DNA of 64,000 nucleotides from Compostimonas suwonensis. GTDB taxonomy: Bacteria > Actinomycetota > Actinomycetes > Actinomycetales > Microbacteriaceae. The stretch's first letter is position 1. Each line of letters starts with the position of its first letter. Location: positions 1 through 64,000 of the forward strand of contig NZ_PGFB01000006.1 of the NCBI RefSeq assembly GCF_002797855.1, given 5' to 3'. Made by a program: the position numbers and the translations under genes. The notes beneath the pieces are model-generated. The model did no database searches, had not been told where the DNA came from, and saw nothing but the letters and a program-made list of their open reading frames with translations. Positions 63,312 to 64,000 of the stretch are shown piece after piece.

Positions 63312-63334
63312 CTGTCCGAAAATCTGTCCGTTTA
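63312..63334. repeat. Right direct repeat of the integrative element (attR candidate)
   Basis: Matches 47355-47377 at 21 of 23 positions. Just beyond it, CGTTTAC (63330-63336) and GTAAACG (63352-63358) form an inverted pair that could be recombinase core sites. The glnA1 terminator begins at 63370. Confidence 0.55.
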
Positions 63335-63369
63335 CTCCCCGTAGCCGTCCGTAAACGTCGGGGGATACA

Positions 63370-63405
63370 CTGAGCCCCAGGCGGCAGATGCCGCCTGGGG
63401 CTCAG
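63370..63405 (-). terminator. glnA1 terminator hairpin
   Basis: Arms of 17 bp (CTGAGCCCCAGGCGGCA and its complement) around a minimal loop, 51 bp downstream of the glnA1 stop. It is a strong hairpin on both strands; no clear U-tract. Confidence 0.75.
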
Positions 63406-63456
63406 TAAATCACTGGGCTCGCAGACCGGAAGTGCGGGTCTGCGGACCTCTCGGAG

Positions 63457-64000
63457 TCAGACGCCGAAGTACAGCTCGTACTCGAAGGGGTGCGGACGCT
63501 GCGCGAGGGGCTTGATCTCCTTCTCGCGCTTGTAGTCGATCCAGGTCTCGATGAGCTCCTGGGTGAAGACGCCACCGGCGAGCAGGAACTCGTGGTCGGC
63601 CTCGAGGGCGTCGAGCGCCGCGCCGAGCGACGCGGGAACCTGGGGGATGTTCTTCGCCTCCTCGGGCGGGAGCTCGTAGAGGTCCTTGTCGACGGGCTCG
63701 TGCGGCTCGATACGGTTCTTGATGCCGTCGATGCCGGCCATGAGCTGCGCGGCGAAGGCGAGGTACGGGTTGCCCGAGGCGTCCGGAGCACGGAACTCGA
63801 TGCGCTTGGCCTTCGGGTTGGTGCCCGTGATCGGGATGCGGATCGAGGCCGAGCGGTTGCCGGCCGAGTAGACGAGGTTCACGGGAGCCTCGAAGCCCGG
63901 CACCAGGCGGTGGTAGCTGTTGACCGTCGGGTTCGTGAACGCGAGAACGGCCGGGGCGTGCTTGAGCAGGCCGCCGATGTACCAGCGCGCGACATCCGAG
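63457..64000 (-). CDS. glnA1: Type I glutamine synthetase GlnA1, C-terminal part
   Basis: The reverse strand is open from the window edge to the stop at 63457, giving about 180 residues: [60 protein letters not shown], and the end [22 protein letters not shown] holds the tyrosine that GlnE adenylylates in beta-type GSI enzymes. This is therefore the regulated glutamine synthetase, separated from glnE by the inserted element. The N-terminal half lies outside the window. Confidence 0.95.
   Translation of the reverse strand, partial: SDVARWYIGGLLKHAPAVLAFTNPTVNSYHRLVPGFEAPVNLVYSAGNRSASIRIPITGTNPKAKRIEFRAPDASGNPYLAFAAQLMAGIDGIKNRIEPHEPVDKDLYELPPEEAKNIPQVPASLGAALDALEADHEFLLAGGVFTQELIETWIDYKREKEIKPLAQRPHPFEYELYFGV

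Overview
The window is high-GC actinobacterial chromosome, most likely from the family Microbacteriaceae. The evidence is very high GC at third codon positions, many TANNNT -10 boxes placed 6-7 nt before ATG/GTG (leaderless genes), and a gene neighbourhood matching the mycobacterial Rv2220-Rv2230c block: Nif3, coiled-coil/zinc-ribbon protein, RNase H, panB, glnA2, glnE and glnA1. Species cannot be fixed from the sequence alone.

Layout. 1-2802: divergent glycerol facilitator (partial) and a PTS-dependent dihydroxyacetone kinase operon dhaKLM. 2849-10405: DUF2510 membrane protein, TetR-MFS efflux operon, a streptogramin-lyase-like propeller, an AlkD-like protein, an F420-type oxidoreductase and an OmpR-type two-component system. 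10598-15346: small secreted protein, Nif3, zinc-ribbon relative, RNase H, PrsW protease, MerR regulator. 15583-17422: an AT-richer EcoRV-type restriction-modification pair, followed by RNase P RNA (17628-18007). 18046-26119: complete kdp potassium-uptake operon, with a small membrane ORF ahead of kdpF. 26308-27352: polyphosphate glucokinase and a small SPOR-like protein. 27558-39355: two giant tandem secreted GH92 mannosidases. 39521-47025: panB, glnA2, glnE, an SDR/TetR pair and a small membrane protein.

From about 47.36 to 63.33 kb lies a roughly 16-kb integrative element between glnE and glnA1, bracketed by 23-bp near-identical direct repeats (21/23). It carries an excisionase-like HTH protein and tyrosine integrase next to the left repeat, an AbiE toxin-antitoxin pair, a sigma-like hypothetical protein, and a thiopeptide-resistance locus. 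That locus combines a Tsr-like 23S rRNA 2'-O-methyltransferase with a TipA-like drug sensor, and an IS256-family insertion splits a CGNR-type gene between them. The element also carries a MobF relaxase broken by two frameshifts, an Abi_C-like protein and an unrecognised three-gene operon. The window ends inside glnA1, whose terminator lies just outside the right repeat.

The main functional themes are nitrogen assimilation and its adenylylation control (glnA1, glnA2, glnE), glycerol/dihydroxyacetone and mannan use, potassium homeostasis, and a mobile island combining antibiotic resistance with phage-defence-like genes.
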